From NCBI GenBank assembly GCA_033977485.1, contig CM066989.1:97545887-97609886 (forward strand): a DNA stretch of 64,000 nt, written 5' to 3'. The position numbers were made by a program, and so were the translations under genes. Shown here piece by piece: positions 33,292 through 44,837 of this stretch (position 1 is the first letter of the stretch; the number at the start of each line of letters is the position of its first letter). Origin of the DNA: Hydrangea macrophylla. Lineage: Eukaryota > Streptophyta > Magnoliopsida > Cornales > Hydrangeaceae. Under the pieces are notes generated by a model that saw nothing but the letters and a program-made list of their open reading frames with translations, was not told where the DNA came from and made no database searches.

Positions 33292-35990
33292 CGTAAAATG
33301 ACCAAATTGCCCTTGAGGCTTATATATAAGAAATTAACATTGTCAAAATCTTCAAATAATACAGAGTAACTTACCCCAAGGTTTTTCAATGTTCTGGATC
33401 CAATGGTAGGGTCCATTTGACCTTAATGTATTTGTAAAATGACTATTTTGCCCTTTAAATTTCGAAATGCAATTAAACTAGAATTGAACGCCATCAGAGC
33501 CTCTAAGCTCATATTTAAGATAAAGAACATTTGAGACCTAAAAAGTACATATATATAATAAAATGACCAAATTGCCCTTTGGGATTTACATATATGAAGT
33601 TAACATTGTTAAAGTCTTCAAATAATATAGAGTGGCCTATCCCAAAGGTTTTTCGACGTTCTGGATCCAACGATAGCGTCCATTTGGCCTGAATATATTT
33701 ATAAAATGACTATTTTGCCCTTAAAACTTTAAAATGCCATAACTTGTTAAAATAAAATCAGAATTTAACGTCGTCAAAGCCTATGAACTCATATTATTAT
33801 AAAGAACATTTTGGAACAAAAAAAAAAGTGTATAGATCGTAAAATCACTAAATTGCCCTTGGGGCTTACATGTAAGAAGTTAACATTGTTAAAGTTATCA
33901 AATATACAGAGCAACCTACCCTATGATTTTTCGATGTTTTGGATCCAATGATAGGGTATATTTGGTATGAATCTATTTGTAAAATGACTATTTTGCCCTT
34001 CAAATTTTAAAATGCCATAACGTATTAAAACTAAACTAGAATTGAACATAGTCATAGCTTGTGAGCTCATATTAAGATGAAGAACATTTGGGGACGTACA
34101 AGTATGTACGTATATATATATGGTAAAATGATCAAATTACCCTTGGGGCTTACTTGTAATATGTTAACATTGTTGAAGTATTAAAATAATACGGGGTGGC
34201 TTAAACTAAGATTATTCGGCATTCTAAATCCAATGGAGGGGTCCATTTGGCCTGAATACATACGGGCAAAATGATTATTTTACTCTTAAAACTTCAAAAT
34301 ACCATAAGTTGTTAAGATTAAATCAAAATGCCTAAAAAGTATATAGATCTTTAAATGATCAATTCTTGTTAAATCTTAAGTTATGAAATGCACTCCGCCA
34401 TTAGATTCAGAACTCCGAAAAATCTCGGGCTAGGTCACTCAGTATTATTTGAAGACTTTAACAATGTTAACTTCTTATATTTAAGCTCCAAGGGCAATTT
34501 GGTCATTTTATCATATATATACTTTTTAGGTCACAAATGTTCTTCATCTTAAATATGAGCTCGTAAGCTCTGATGGTGTTTAATTATAGTTTTGTCTTAA
34601 CAAGTTATGGTATTTTGAAGTTTGAAGGGCAAAATAGTCATTTTACAAATATATTCAAGCCAAATGGACTCTCCCATTAGATCCAAAACGTCAAAAAACC
34701 TAGGAATAGGTCACTCCATATTATTTGACGACTTTACTATGTTAACTCCTTATATGAAAGCCCTAAGGGCAATTTGGTCATTTTACGATATATACTTTTT
34801 AAAGCTTCGTTTGTTTTGATGTAAAATGTTTTCTGGAAAATGCTTTCACCTTATAATTAGTACATGAAAGCATTTTCCGAAAAATATTTTACATCAAAAC
34901 AAACGGAGCATAAGTTCCAAAATATTCTTCATAATAATATGAGTCCACATGCTTTGACAATGTTAAATATTGATTTTATTTAAAAAGTTATGGCATTTTA
35001 AGTTTTAAGGGCAAAATAGTCATTTTATAAATATATTCAAACCAAATGGACCCTACCATTGAATCCAGAACGTCGAAAAACTTTGAGATAGGCCACTCTG
35101 TATTATTTGAAGACTTTAATAATGTTAACTTCATATATGTCAACTCTGAGGGCAATTTGATCATTTTATTATATATGTACTTTTTAGACTCCAAATGGTC
35201 CTTATCTTAAATATGAGCTCACAGACTCTGACGACGTTCAATTCTAGTTTAGTCTTAACAAGTTATGGTATTTTGAATTTGAAGGGGCAAAATAGTCATT
35301 TTACAAATATAATCAAGCAAATGGACCCTACCATTGGATCCAGAACGTCGAAAAACCTTGAGGTAGGTTACTCCGTATTATTTGAAGATTTAAACAATAT
35401 TAACTTCTTATATGTAAGCTCCAAGGGCAATTTGGTCATTTTATCATATTTGTGCTTTTTAGCTCCCCAAATGGTTTTAATATTAGAATGAGTTCATAGG
35501 CTCTGACAAGGTTCAATTCTAGTTTAGTCTTAACAAGTTATGTCATTTTGAAGTATGAAGGGCAAAATAGCCATTTTACAAATAGATTCAGACCAAATAG
35601 ACCCCGCCATTAAATCCAGAACCTCGAATAACTTTTGGGTATGTCACCTTGTGTTATTTGAAGACTTGATTTTTTTAATTTATTAAATGTAATATATAAG
35701 GCAATTTGGTCATTTTGCGATTATATGCCGTTTTGGTCCTAGCAAAAAAATAAAAATAAAATTTGCATGAGTACATAATCTCTGACGACGTTTAATTTTG
35801 GTTTAATCTTAAATAGTTATGGCTTTTAAAATTTGTAAAGGCAAAATAGTAATTTTGGATACCAAAATCAATTTTGCTTTTTTTGGAAGCTACTGATTTT
35901 TGTTTTTATTTTTGGTACCCTTTTTTAAAATTGTTTTTGAAAAAAAAAAACAAAATTAAGTTTACCAAACGTTTTTTTAATTGCCATTTT

Positions 35991-36026
<36 letters not shown>

Positions 36027-36048
36027 AAAATGGTTATCAAACAGACCC
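32934..36048. repeat. Two-directional tandem array at the centre of the inverted duplication
   Basis: The edges read GGCCCCGTTTGATAACCATTTT and its complement. Inside, units of about 265-285 bp, each with CAAATTGCCCTTGGGGCTTA and GACTATTTTGCCCTT landmarks, run in one orientation up to about 34.36 kb and in the other from about 34.37 kb. I count about four units on the left and five on the right. The matching flanks continue outward on both sides. Confidence 0.85.
34803..34910. mobile_element. Foldback MITE (108 bp), right arm
   Basis: Nearly perfect hairpin: AGCTTCGTTTGTTTTGATGT at one end and its near-complement at the other. It is flanked by TAA on both sides, which fits a Tourist-like element. 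It lengthens one unit of the array. Confidence 0.85.
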
Positions 36049-36540
36049 TAAATTTTCAAAATGTAATAGGGAATCAAGAAAAGCGGAAAGAAACTAACTC
36101 ACAAAATTCACAACTTATACATATTTTTTCACCTTATTTTCTTTTCACGAGTGTTTTTCTTATTGACAAAATAAAAAGAAAAGTGTTTTTTTTTTTTTTC
36201 CAGTAATTTCTTTACTTTCCGTTTTAGTGAAATCATGAATCAAATAAAGCCAAAGAAAATTTCATTCGAAACTTTCTGCAAAGTACCTTGATGTAGAACA
36301 CGAAGAAGAGGCCTATTAGGCTAACATTACCAAATTCGATAAAATTCAAGCAAGTTCAAAATCACATGACAAGGTCCATATTTGATGGAAAACGTCGAAA
36401 GAAACAAAGTTAATTTGAACTTTCTATTTTAGGTAACTTCATGTAGAAGACTCTGTTTGGGCACCATTTGCGGCACTAGTTTTCTCTAGTGGCCCAAAGA
36501 AGTTGATAGTACCTTGCTTTATCATATTTTATGGATTTTT

Positions 36541-36655
36541 TTTCCAACAATTGTTTTTTATGACAAGAGAAGGGGAGGTTCGAACTTCAAACTAATATCT
36601 TGAAGGGGACTTAAATGCCTAGCTCTTTGCCACTTGAACTATACCTCACTTGGTG
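36541..36655 (-). mobile_element. tRNA-derived SINE, right arm copy
   Basis: Inverted copy of the SINE at 29946-30059, with box B as GGTTCGAACTT. Its position relative to the methyltransferase pseudogene is the same. Confidence 0.6.
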
Positions 36656-36971
36656 ATTTTTTTTCTAACAATAACAACACTCAAGAGCTCAATCTTTTAT
36701 TTGTCCCAAACATGAACATGCAGTAAATTGGGTACATGCATGCAATTATTCATAATCTAAAATCCCAAACAATACTATATATAATCAGCACAAACTTAGC
36801 TGAATCTATGAAGACCAAGACCTATTGAGGATAAACTTCAATGACAAACATTAATCCCATAGGAGTTATTTTGTAACGAATGAAGCCGGCATCAGAAAAG
36901 ATCTTTGCCCATTCTGTCTCATTTCTCTCTTTGTTGGAAACTACAACCATGTCAAGGAAGATCTGTGCTTC

Positions 36972-37518
36972 TGTGGGATCCATCCCCATGTACTTAAAAA
37001 AAAGGGAATTGGATTTCTTCTATTGATAGCAGTAGGTGATGGGTTGATAGAATTGTGGTATTGGATACAATCCAATAGTAATTGGGATTTGGATAATAAC
37101 AAGCATTGAGTCTATCATGTTATCATGACCAAGGGTGGCATGTAGAGTCTTCTCCATTCATGGAACCGTGTTACTGTGTATATGTCATATGTATATATGT
37201 GTGTATAATATACATACGAGGGACAAGTATACACTCAGGTTTGTGAGAGAGAGAGAGAAAGAGAAATATTGTGTGAGAGTATTTCCTTTTGGGGTATTGA
37301 GTGTGGGAGTACAAGGGGGGTTGGGTTATGTGACTTAATTCAACAAGTGTCTTGTACAAATTTATTCTCAATATTAAGGAAATATCTCTTGGGTGTGGAC
37401 GTAGGCAGGGTTTTGCAGAACCACGTAGAATTCTCTTGTGTTACTTCTTTTCTTTTTTCCTTGTTTTTTTTTCCTTTTCATTGTGTGCTTGTTTAATTTC
37501 GCTGCGTAAATCTCAACA
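36972..37518 (+). repeat. C2 5' LTR (547 bp)
   Basis: TGTGGGATCC...ATCTCAACA. It contains a TATATATGTGTGTATA stretch, likely the promoter, and a (GA)n run. Confidence 0.9.
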
Positions 37519-37520
37519 AG

Positions 37521-37533
37521 TGGTATCAGAACC
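37521..37533 (+). other. C2 primer binding site
   Basis: TGGTATCAGAACC, complementary to initiator tRNA-Met with one difference, 2 bp after the LTR. Confidence 0.85.
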
Positions 37534-37559
37534 AAGGTTGGTGTGCCAGTTAATTCACC

Positions 37560-38747
37560 ATGAAGGCAATGATCAACTCACAATTTACGGTGGAGCAGTT
37601 CAATGGAAAGGGCAATTTGACTCTCTAGCAAAGAAGAGTAAAAAACATTCTTGTGCAACAAGGCTTGTACAAGGCTTTGAAGGGAAAGGATGGAAAGCCA
37701 GAGGCCATGAAAGCTGATGAGTAGGAGGAGTTGGAGTTGCGGTGTGTTAGCACGATCCGACTCTGTATTACTAATAACATTATCAATAATGTTATGGATG
37801 AAGATTCTGCGTCAGGCTTGTGGGAAAAGATGGAAAAACTCTATATGGCCAAGAGTTTGACTAACAAATTGCATCTGAAGCAACAGTTGTACCGGCTAAA
37901 AATGGAAGAAGGCGGGGATCTCATGGAACACATGAGTGTGTTCAATGGGTATTTGGATCAACTGCGGAAAGTTGATGTCAAGATTGAGGAAGAAGATAAA
38001 GCTCTCCTACTTCTTACCTCTCTTCCAGATTCATATGACTTCCTCGTGACTGCGTTGCTGTATGGTAAAGATACAGTAATTTTGGAGCAGGTGGAGGCTT
38101 CACTAGTGTCCCACGACACTCAAAGAAAGACAACTAGTAAGGGTGGACATGAAGCTACTTTAGCTGTGGCAAGTGGGAATCGGGGAAGGATGAAAGATAG
38201 ATCTGAAGGCAGTAGCAGGGTTAGATCTAGTTCTAGAAGGAGAGAAGTCCAATGTTATCTGTGCAAAGAATTGGGTCACATCAAGAAATATTGTCCTCAA
38301 CGTAAAGGGAAGGATGATGGTGGGAAAGATGGCAATGGTGAAAATTCTTTGGTTTTATTGGGAGATGATGAAGATGTCCTCACAGTCTCCGAAGGTATGC
38401 ACACTATTTCTCGTGATGATTGAATTTTGGATTCTGGTTGTACAAACCATATATGCTTCAGGAGGGAATATTTTAATGAGTTTCGAAAGGGTAATTTGGA
38501 GAAGGTGTCATTGGGTGATGGGTCCTCGTGCAAAATTATGGGTATTGGGATGGTTAGAATTAAAATGTTCGATGGAGTGGTTCGTACTTTGGGTGGTGTG
38601 AGATATGTCCCAAAGATGAGAAAATATCTATTATCACTAAGCCAGATGGATTCCATGGGGTGCAGGTATTCTGCTGCAGGTGGAGCCATGAAAATCACAC
38701 GTTGCTGCATGGTTCTTATGAAGGGAGAAAAGTGTGGAGGGTTGTAA
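37560..38747 (+). pseudogene. C2 gag-protease with three Trp-to-stop changes
   Basis: Copia gag (UBN2 type) from the ATG at 37560 (MKAMINSQFTVEQFNGKGNL). TAG at 37626-37628 and 37722-37724 and TGA at 38421-38423 all fall where this family has Trp. Between them the frame is clean: CVSTIRLCITNNIINNVMDE, the zinc knuckle CYLCKELGHIKKYCP, then the protease start LDSGCTNHICF. It ends at 38747, where integrase should follow but does not. Confidence 0.9.
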
Positions 38748-39123
38748 CATCTGATTGGAAGTACAATGAAGAAAAACTCGATTGGTGTTCGAAAACAGAG
38801 TGCACAGGAAAAAGGAACTCTAGACATGTTTCTTTTGCAGTGGAGGCGAAGACACAGGTGACAGGTTTCCAAGGAGCAGACGATGGTGAGGGAAAAACTA
38901 TTGCTGGTGGTGGAGGGGGTGGATCGAGGCCCTACTCCGGCATTAATGGGTAAAATTAATGGAAGACGGTTACACATGTTCATTGGCCATGGTGAATCAA
39001 ATTGGGACTATGTTGATTCGGTGTGTGTAACTGGGTTTTTTAGGCCAATGGTTTGGGCATCTTGACGGGCTGTTCAAGGTAGAATTTTTTTTTCTCTCTC
39101 TCATGTGTATGGAGGTGGAGATT
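38748..39123 (+). other. C2 3' interior remnant and polypurine tract
   Basis: Rearranged remnant with no integrase or polymerase motif. The polypurine tract ATGGAGGTGGAGA (39109-39121) abuts the 3' LTR. Confidence 0.6.
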
Positions 39124-39874
39124 TGTGGGATCCATCCCTATGTAGTTAAAAAAAAAAAGGAATTGGATTTCTTCTATTGATAGTCGTAGGTGATGGGTTG
39201 ATAGGATTGTGGTATTGGATACAATCCAATAGTAATTGGGATTTGGATAATAACAAGCATTGAGTCTATCATGTTATCATGACCAAGGGTGGCGTGAATA
39301 GGAAGGAGTCTTCTCCATGCATGGAACCGTGTTACTGTGTATATATCATATGTATATATATGTGTATAATATACATATGAGGGACAAGTATACACTCGGG
39401 TTTGTGTGAGAGAGAGAGAAAAATATTGTGTGAGAGTATTTCCTTTTGGGGTATTGAGTGTGGGAGTACAAGGGGGTTGGGTTATGTGACTTAATTCAAC
39501 AAGTGTCTTGTACAAATTTATTATTAGAGAGCATTTTTGCTCACCCCAAATTTGGTACACCAATGCTCACCCAAGCATCCCATTGGCCAATGCAGTGGGG
39601 CCCAGGATTAAACAAATGTTGTTTAATATTGTTTAATCCTGGGCCCCACTGCATTGGCCAATGGGATGCTTGGGTGAGCATTGGTGTACCAAATTTGGGG
39701 TGAGCAAAAGTATTTCCTTATTATTAATATTAAGGAAATATCTCTTAGGTGTGGACGTAGGCAAGGTTTTTGCCAAACCACGTAGAATTCTCTTGTGTTA
39801 TTTCTTTTCTTTTTCCCTTGTTATTTTTCCTTTTCATTGTGTGCTCGTTTAATTCCGTTGCGTAAATCTCAATA
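39124..39874 (+). repeat. C2 3' LTR with inserted foldback element
   Basis: 751 bp; matches the 5' LTR once the foldback at 39527-39720 is discounted. It ends ATCTCAATA, against CAACA in the 5' LTR. Confidence 0.9.
39527..39720. mobile_element. Near-perfect foldback MITE in C2 3' LTR
   Basis: Arms of more than 80 bp (TTTTGCTCACCCCAAATTTG ... to GGATTAAACAA) mirror each other around a short loop. TTATTA lies on both sides (39521-39526 and 39721-39726). The C2 5' LTR has the uninterrupted site. The outermost bases of the arms do not pair. Confidence 0.9.
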
Positions 39875-40581
39875 GCTTCAACTATCTCATTATCTTATTT
39901 TTGGTTCTGATCAATTACCATATACATGATTATCAACTTGCCACCTTTGTCCTTGCGTGGGATCACTTCTTTGCACCGCTTCAGTAATATCCTTGCGCAA
40001 CCTTCGTTGCTCCAATCATGCATAATCCACTATTTGCAAAATTCCATCATAACATTAGAGGATTCCGAATTGAGAATACCTAAATCATGTAAATGTGTGC
40101 ATGTGTGTGTGAAAGAGTTAGAATTCGGACTCAAACAGCAGCAAACCACATAGATAAATTCATGAACAAAACGATAAACAAGCACATGACAACACAAACA
40201 GGCACATGACAACACAAACAGTTATGAAGTTAGACTAAAAGTCTACGTCCATAGCATGAGATGACAAAGTTTCACTGTGAATCAGGAGGAAACTGGTAGC
40301 ATATGCATTGTGCGCAGTTGGGCAACAACTCTCTCTCATAACAATGTAAGGGCAACATTAGCCCTGAAATGCATATTTGAACCCCTAATCAACAGGAACT
40401 GAGCCCGTGACATAAAATACACAAAGAGGAAGCAAGAGGATATAAGAGAAGTTTGCATTATACCTTTAGTAAGAATGCATTTGCTAGAGGGAATTGTCTC
40501 AAGCATATCTCCACCAACAAACTCCAAGTTTTCCATTTAACGCTATCTTACGAAGCTCAAGTCTATTACTTGACATGATTA

Positions 40582-40695
40582 TGTTGAATTGGAGCATCCA
40601 ATCCATACCAATTGGCAATAGGTGGAGTGGCCCCATGAACTTATATGATGCGTAGCAAGGTTATAATTTCCTGTTGTGGGATCATAAACTCAACA
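40582..40695 (-). repeat. Short LTR-like repeat, right arm copy
   Basis: Mirror of 28619-28733, with canonical TG...CA ends. Confidence 0.5.
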
Positions 40696-40987
40696 CGCCG
40701 ATGTACTAGCCCGAGTAGAGATCTCGTATGTACTTCTTATAAGCATGTGCAATCCTTCCCTTACAAGGAGTAAATATTAGATATAACGGGGATACCATGT
40801 AAGATTTTATCCCCTCTCATAAAATTCAAAAATTGGCTTAGTTGGAATTTTTTTTTGTTGAGTTGGATAAGGATTCACCTGGAAATAGGGGGCTATATGG
40901 ATTCATAGAGAGTCCTAATTGGGTTGTTATACGGTGTAGGATTATAGAACTGTTTCATTTAATATTTATACCCTTATAAGGCGTCTT

Positions 40988-41162
40988 TGTTGAAGTGTTA
41001 AATCAACTGGATTCGATAGTTCTTGTTTTCTCTGTATTTTGCTTTTCCTTTTTTGAAAGTGTTGGAGGGCGTTATTGTAATATCACTCTTTTTGCTAAAT
41101 GTTTATATAAAGGGTTGAGGTCTCTCCTTAACCCTAAGTTCATTCTTCTCAAAAATACAACA
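40988..41162 (+). repeat. C1 5' LTR, right copy (175 bp)
   Basis: TGTTGAAGTG...ATACAACA, followed at once by the primer site TGGTATCAGAGCC (41163-41175). Confidence 0.93.
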
Positions 41163-41439
41163 TGGTATCAGAGCCATCCTACTAAGGCTTGGTATCCACT
41201 CACACCTACCGCCATTGCTGCCACTCTTAACCACCACCGGAATATCACCACTGCCGCCATCATCATCCTCATCTTATCGGCCACAACCTCTGTGTTCTTT
41301 TCTTTCCTTCAGATCCTTGTATGGATCCTTGTTGATTGTCTTGAAGACAATGCACCTTATTTGGTGCTATTGAAATTCGTTGGGTGCTTTGGTATTTCAT
41401 AACCTTTCTGGTTCTTTGTGATTGTTGAGAGTTTCTGCA

Positions 41440-42376
41440 CTTGTTCATCATATCTGATCTTACCCAGACTACTCCAAGATTGCAATCAAAGGTAGATGGA
41501 CTGATAATTAGCACTCACGAAAACCCTAACGCGAAGATCACTACATCCCTTATCAATGGGAAAATTTATTTGGCATGGTCACACTCGGCGATTCTAGCTC
41601 TCAGAAGCCGTGGTAAATTGGGCTATGTCAACGGAAAGGTTAAAGCTCCCAACCCCGAGGATTCGGGCTATGAAAAATGGGAAATCAAAATTTCCCTCAT
41701 TATGAATTGGTTAGTTCATTCCATGATACTCGAGATTGAATAGGGATATTTGACCATGGCTACTGCCAAGGATATTTGGGATACTATCACAAAAACATAT
41801 TCCAAGAAAGGAAATTATGCTCAAGTTGTGAGTTGAAGAGAACGATTGAGAAAACTGACCAAGGTGATATGACTTCAATCCAGTATTTCACTACTCTCAA
41901 TTAGTTATGGCAGAATCTAGATCACTATCAGACATTCCGCCCCGTTTGTATCATAGATGCTACAGATTTCCAAAAATTTATCGAAGAAGAAAGGATCTTC
42001 AAATTTCTTACGAATTTGAACCTTGAGTATAACCAAGTCCAGTACAGGGTCCTAGGTATGCAACCCTTCCTTCCTTATGAGAAACATTTCTTATGTCCAA
42101 AATGAAGAGAGTAGACGCATAGTAATGCTTCAATTTGGCCAACCCGAACGGTCAGCTATGGTTTTTAAGCCCCAGAAGGATATGAGAAGACCACCTAAGA
42201 AAATAAGTGGTCCTATGGAGAGTAGGACAGATTAAAAGGATAAGCTCTTCTGTGACTATTGCCAAAGGCCTAGACATACAAGGGAGATATGTTGGCAACT
42301 TCGTGGTCATTCGGGCAGAGGCCGAGGAGGACGGACTGGAGAACGTACTGGAGGACGTGGTGGGTCTTCACACACT
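41440..42376 (+). pseudogene. C1 gag, right copy, several frameshifts
   Basis: Begins ISDLTQTTPRLQSK and reads through ITTSLINGKIYLAWSHSAIL; the left copy has FNWQNYLTW here. Later parts appear in other frames (FIEEERIFKF, LGMQPF, the knuckle YCQRPRHTRE). It stops at a GGTGGGTCTTCACACAC junction with the LC repeat. Confidence 0.8.
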
Positions 42377-43189
42377 AGCAAAAATAGAGAAAATAAATTC
42401 CTATTTGGACCCGTAGGCCATGACAGTTGAAAGTCACCATATTGTTCATAAATAAAGTCTAATCATCAGCGTAATGAATTAAACCACGCATTTTAAAGTT
42501 CTAAGCTCGATATACGAAACCGAAGTTCAATACTAGACTATTACAAAACCAAAAGTATCTGCAGAAACATAAACAAAGTATTATGGCAACATATGCCAAT
42601 AACAAACTTACTATTACAACAGTCACTAAACATTAACATAAATTAACTACAGCACAGCTTCCAGTCTTCAGCTTGCATAGTAGTCAGTACCAGCGTAGCC
42701 TTCGTCATTATAGGCTCCATCCTCATAGCCCCTCTCCATGTATGCTTCTCCTGTGAACTAGAAACCTTGGCCAGCTGGACGTAAAATATCCAGCGGCATA
42801 AAACACTGTCAGCTACGAAAGCTGAGTGAATGCAAATACTAACAGAGTATCTATAGATATGCAGCATATATAAGCAACAACATCAATAAAAGGATCATCT
42901 AATCGTTCACATGCATGTATGCACCAACTAAATATATCAATGGGCATCATCCCAAACCAGTCCTAAACATAACATAGACTCTTGAGTCTATATTAATCAG
43001 ACACGTAGTCCCATACCTACGGTCTGTGACACTCGACACGAAGTCCCATGCTCTAACACATAAATCAGACATGTAGTCCCATTCCATACGAGCTATCAAA
43101 TCCTAACACTCAGTCCTACTATTTTGGCCAATATGCCCTGATATAATACGGCTAACAGCCCTAATGCAACACGGCATGTAACCCAAATA

Positions 43190-43460
43190 TAATACGGCAC
43201 GCAGCCTTGACATACTACAACACTCAGCTATATTACAGCACGTAGAAATGTTACCGCACTCATCTCTATAACCTCACAGCACTTAACTCTTCAATATCAC
43301 ATCACGTAGCAATACTACAGCACTTAGCAATGTCACAACACTTAGCAATATCACAGTACTCAGCAATATCACCGCACTCAACAATACTACCGCACACAAC
43401 TATACCATCGCACACAGCTATACTACCGCACTCATCTCCATGATACCTCAGCACTCAACT
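43190..43460. repeat. CACTCAGCAATATCAC-type minisatellite in LC
   Basis: Units of about 16-20 bp (ACAGCACTTAGCAATATCAC and variants) repeated more than ten times with drift. Looser CGTAGTCCCAT units precede it. Confidence 0.85.
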
Positions 43461-43967
43461 CCGTAATACCATGATAGTACGCAGCCCCAATATACTACTA
43501 CAGCACTCCAACCCCAAAACATTACGGCCACCAGCCCGAATATATTAACCTTGACACGAATTCCTACATCGCATAACGTCCCAAACCTGACACACAGTTT
43601 AACTCTATTATACGTCAAACCTGACATAAAGTCTAACTCTATCATATTTTACCCCGACACATAGTCCTGATCCTATCCCCGCAACTTGGGATTCCACATC
43701 CGACATCATATAGCCTTAGCGACCGCCTTCATATGCATAGATATAAATAGAATCGACCTCTACGATCGACAGACCCACTACTATGCTCATCAGCTTCTCA
43801 TTTCGATCATTATACCATCATTATATAATTATTCCATTGTTCAATGCATTAAGTCCATTATCCCACCTATGTATTATTCTAATACAACTTTCTCACATCA
43901 ATGTGTTATAATAAATAGGTTAACAGTTCATCAGGTATAAAATAACTAAACATTTAACATGTTGATA

Positions 43968-44760
43968 TGTTCGATCAATTGAACTCACTTCAATCAATTA
44001 AGGTAAAGCTAGGTTCGATCGATCAAAGTCATTTCAATCGATTGAGATCAGGCTGTGTTCGATCGCTCTAATGTTGTTCGATCGATTAAACGCAGCATTA
44101 TTCCAGAATTGAACTGGACCTTCCTCGTACGTTCGGGGTCCATTCTTTCTTGTCGAAACACATATATATATATATATGAACATATTTATGCTACTAAGTG
44201 AGAATAGACACTCACCGGTAAAGACGGTGACGCCGGCGACGTGTGGGGTGGCCGCGGGTGGTCTCCTCCTCTCCTTCTTCCTCTTTCTCCTTCTCTTTCT
44301 CAGTCTTTTTTCTTTCTCTCCTCCTGTCTTCTTCTCCTCTTCTTCCTTGAGAGTGTGTGAGTATTGTGTGTATATATATATAACCGGGTATGGGTGTGTG
44401 TATATATATAAGTGTGTATATATATATAAATTGTATATCTCTCCCTCTTTAATTTTCTCTTGTGGACCAAACTCATGTGTGGGTGATAGTGATACATATA
44501 TATAGGGATAAGAGAGGGTGCAGGTGGCAAAACATGTATACTGATATTATAGGGTTCGATCAATTGAATGGAGTTCGATCGATTCAGAATAGGTCAGTCA
44601 GTGTTCGATCGATTGAGAGCAGTTCAATCGCTTGAGAAAGGGGACACGTTATAATTTCAGGTCGGTAGAGGTTTAAGAAATCGAAGTAGGTTTAATCAAT
44701 TGAAGAACCAAACTCTTGATCGATTGAAGATTGGTCGATCGATTGAAATTGAAATTACAG
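43968..44760. repeat. Clustered GTTCGATCGATTGA palindromes in LC
   Basis: About a dozen copies and variants in two groups (43968-44095 and 44553-44750), separated by the promoter-like (TA)n and (TC)n region. This is the third TCGA-core palindrome type in the window's LTRs. Confidence 0.85.
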
Positions 44761-44837
44761 GGAAGGTAAAGATAAGTACACTGAATCTCATTAATATAAA
44801 AAGTAGTAAAAGTACAACAAAAATACAGGGTATTACA

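Larger units (their letters stand above)
36972..39874 (+). mobile_element. Ty1/copia element C2, internally deleted
   Basis: Two LTRs, primer site, gag, protease and a polypurine tract, flanked by a perfect 5-bp duplication GCTTC (36967-36971 and 39875-39879). The interior is only 1.6 kb: integrase, reverse transcriptase and RNase H are missing. It inserted in the right arm methyltransferase pseudogene after the inverted duplication. Confidence 0.95.
36822..40540 (-). pseudogene. O-methyltransferase pseudogene, right arm, split by copia C2
   Basis: Mirror copy of the left arm pseudogene. Exon 1 remnant (about 40464-40540): NLEFVGGDMLETIPSSKC. Exon 2 starts at 40029 with [11 protein letters not shown], keeping the catalytic His and the Trp that is a stop in the left arm. 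It has a TAA in the QNQK segment instead, and C2 interrupts it at 39874/36972. The exon 2 end is at 36822-36971 (NETEWAKIFSDAGF, VIEVYPQ). The two arms thus decayed independently. Confidence 0.88.
42376..44837 (-). repeat. LTR fragment LC, related to the G1 LTR
   Basis: Begins TGTAATACCC at 44837 on the minus strand. The other end matches the G1 LTR (AAAATAG...TTTGGACCCGTAGG) but lacks its last 13-15 bp. Here it replaces about 0.9 kb of C1 and the first 1.3 kb of the GB 5' LTR that the left arm retains, so its arrival involved a deletion. It holds a minisatellite and TTCGATCGATTGAA-type palindromes. Confidence 0.75.

Noticed and set aside
35874..36206. Lys/Phe-rich plus-strand frame
   Set aside because: Comes from poly-A and poly-T runs at the array edge.
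44176..44563. Frames on both strands rich in Tyr, Ile, Leu and Ser
   Set aside because: Made by (TA)n and (TC)n microsatellites in the LC promoter region.
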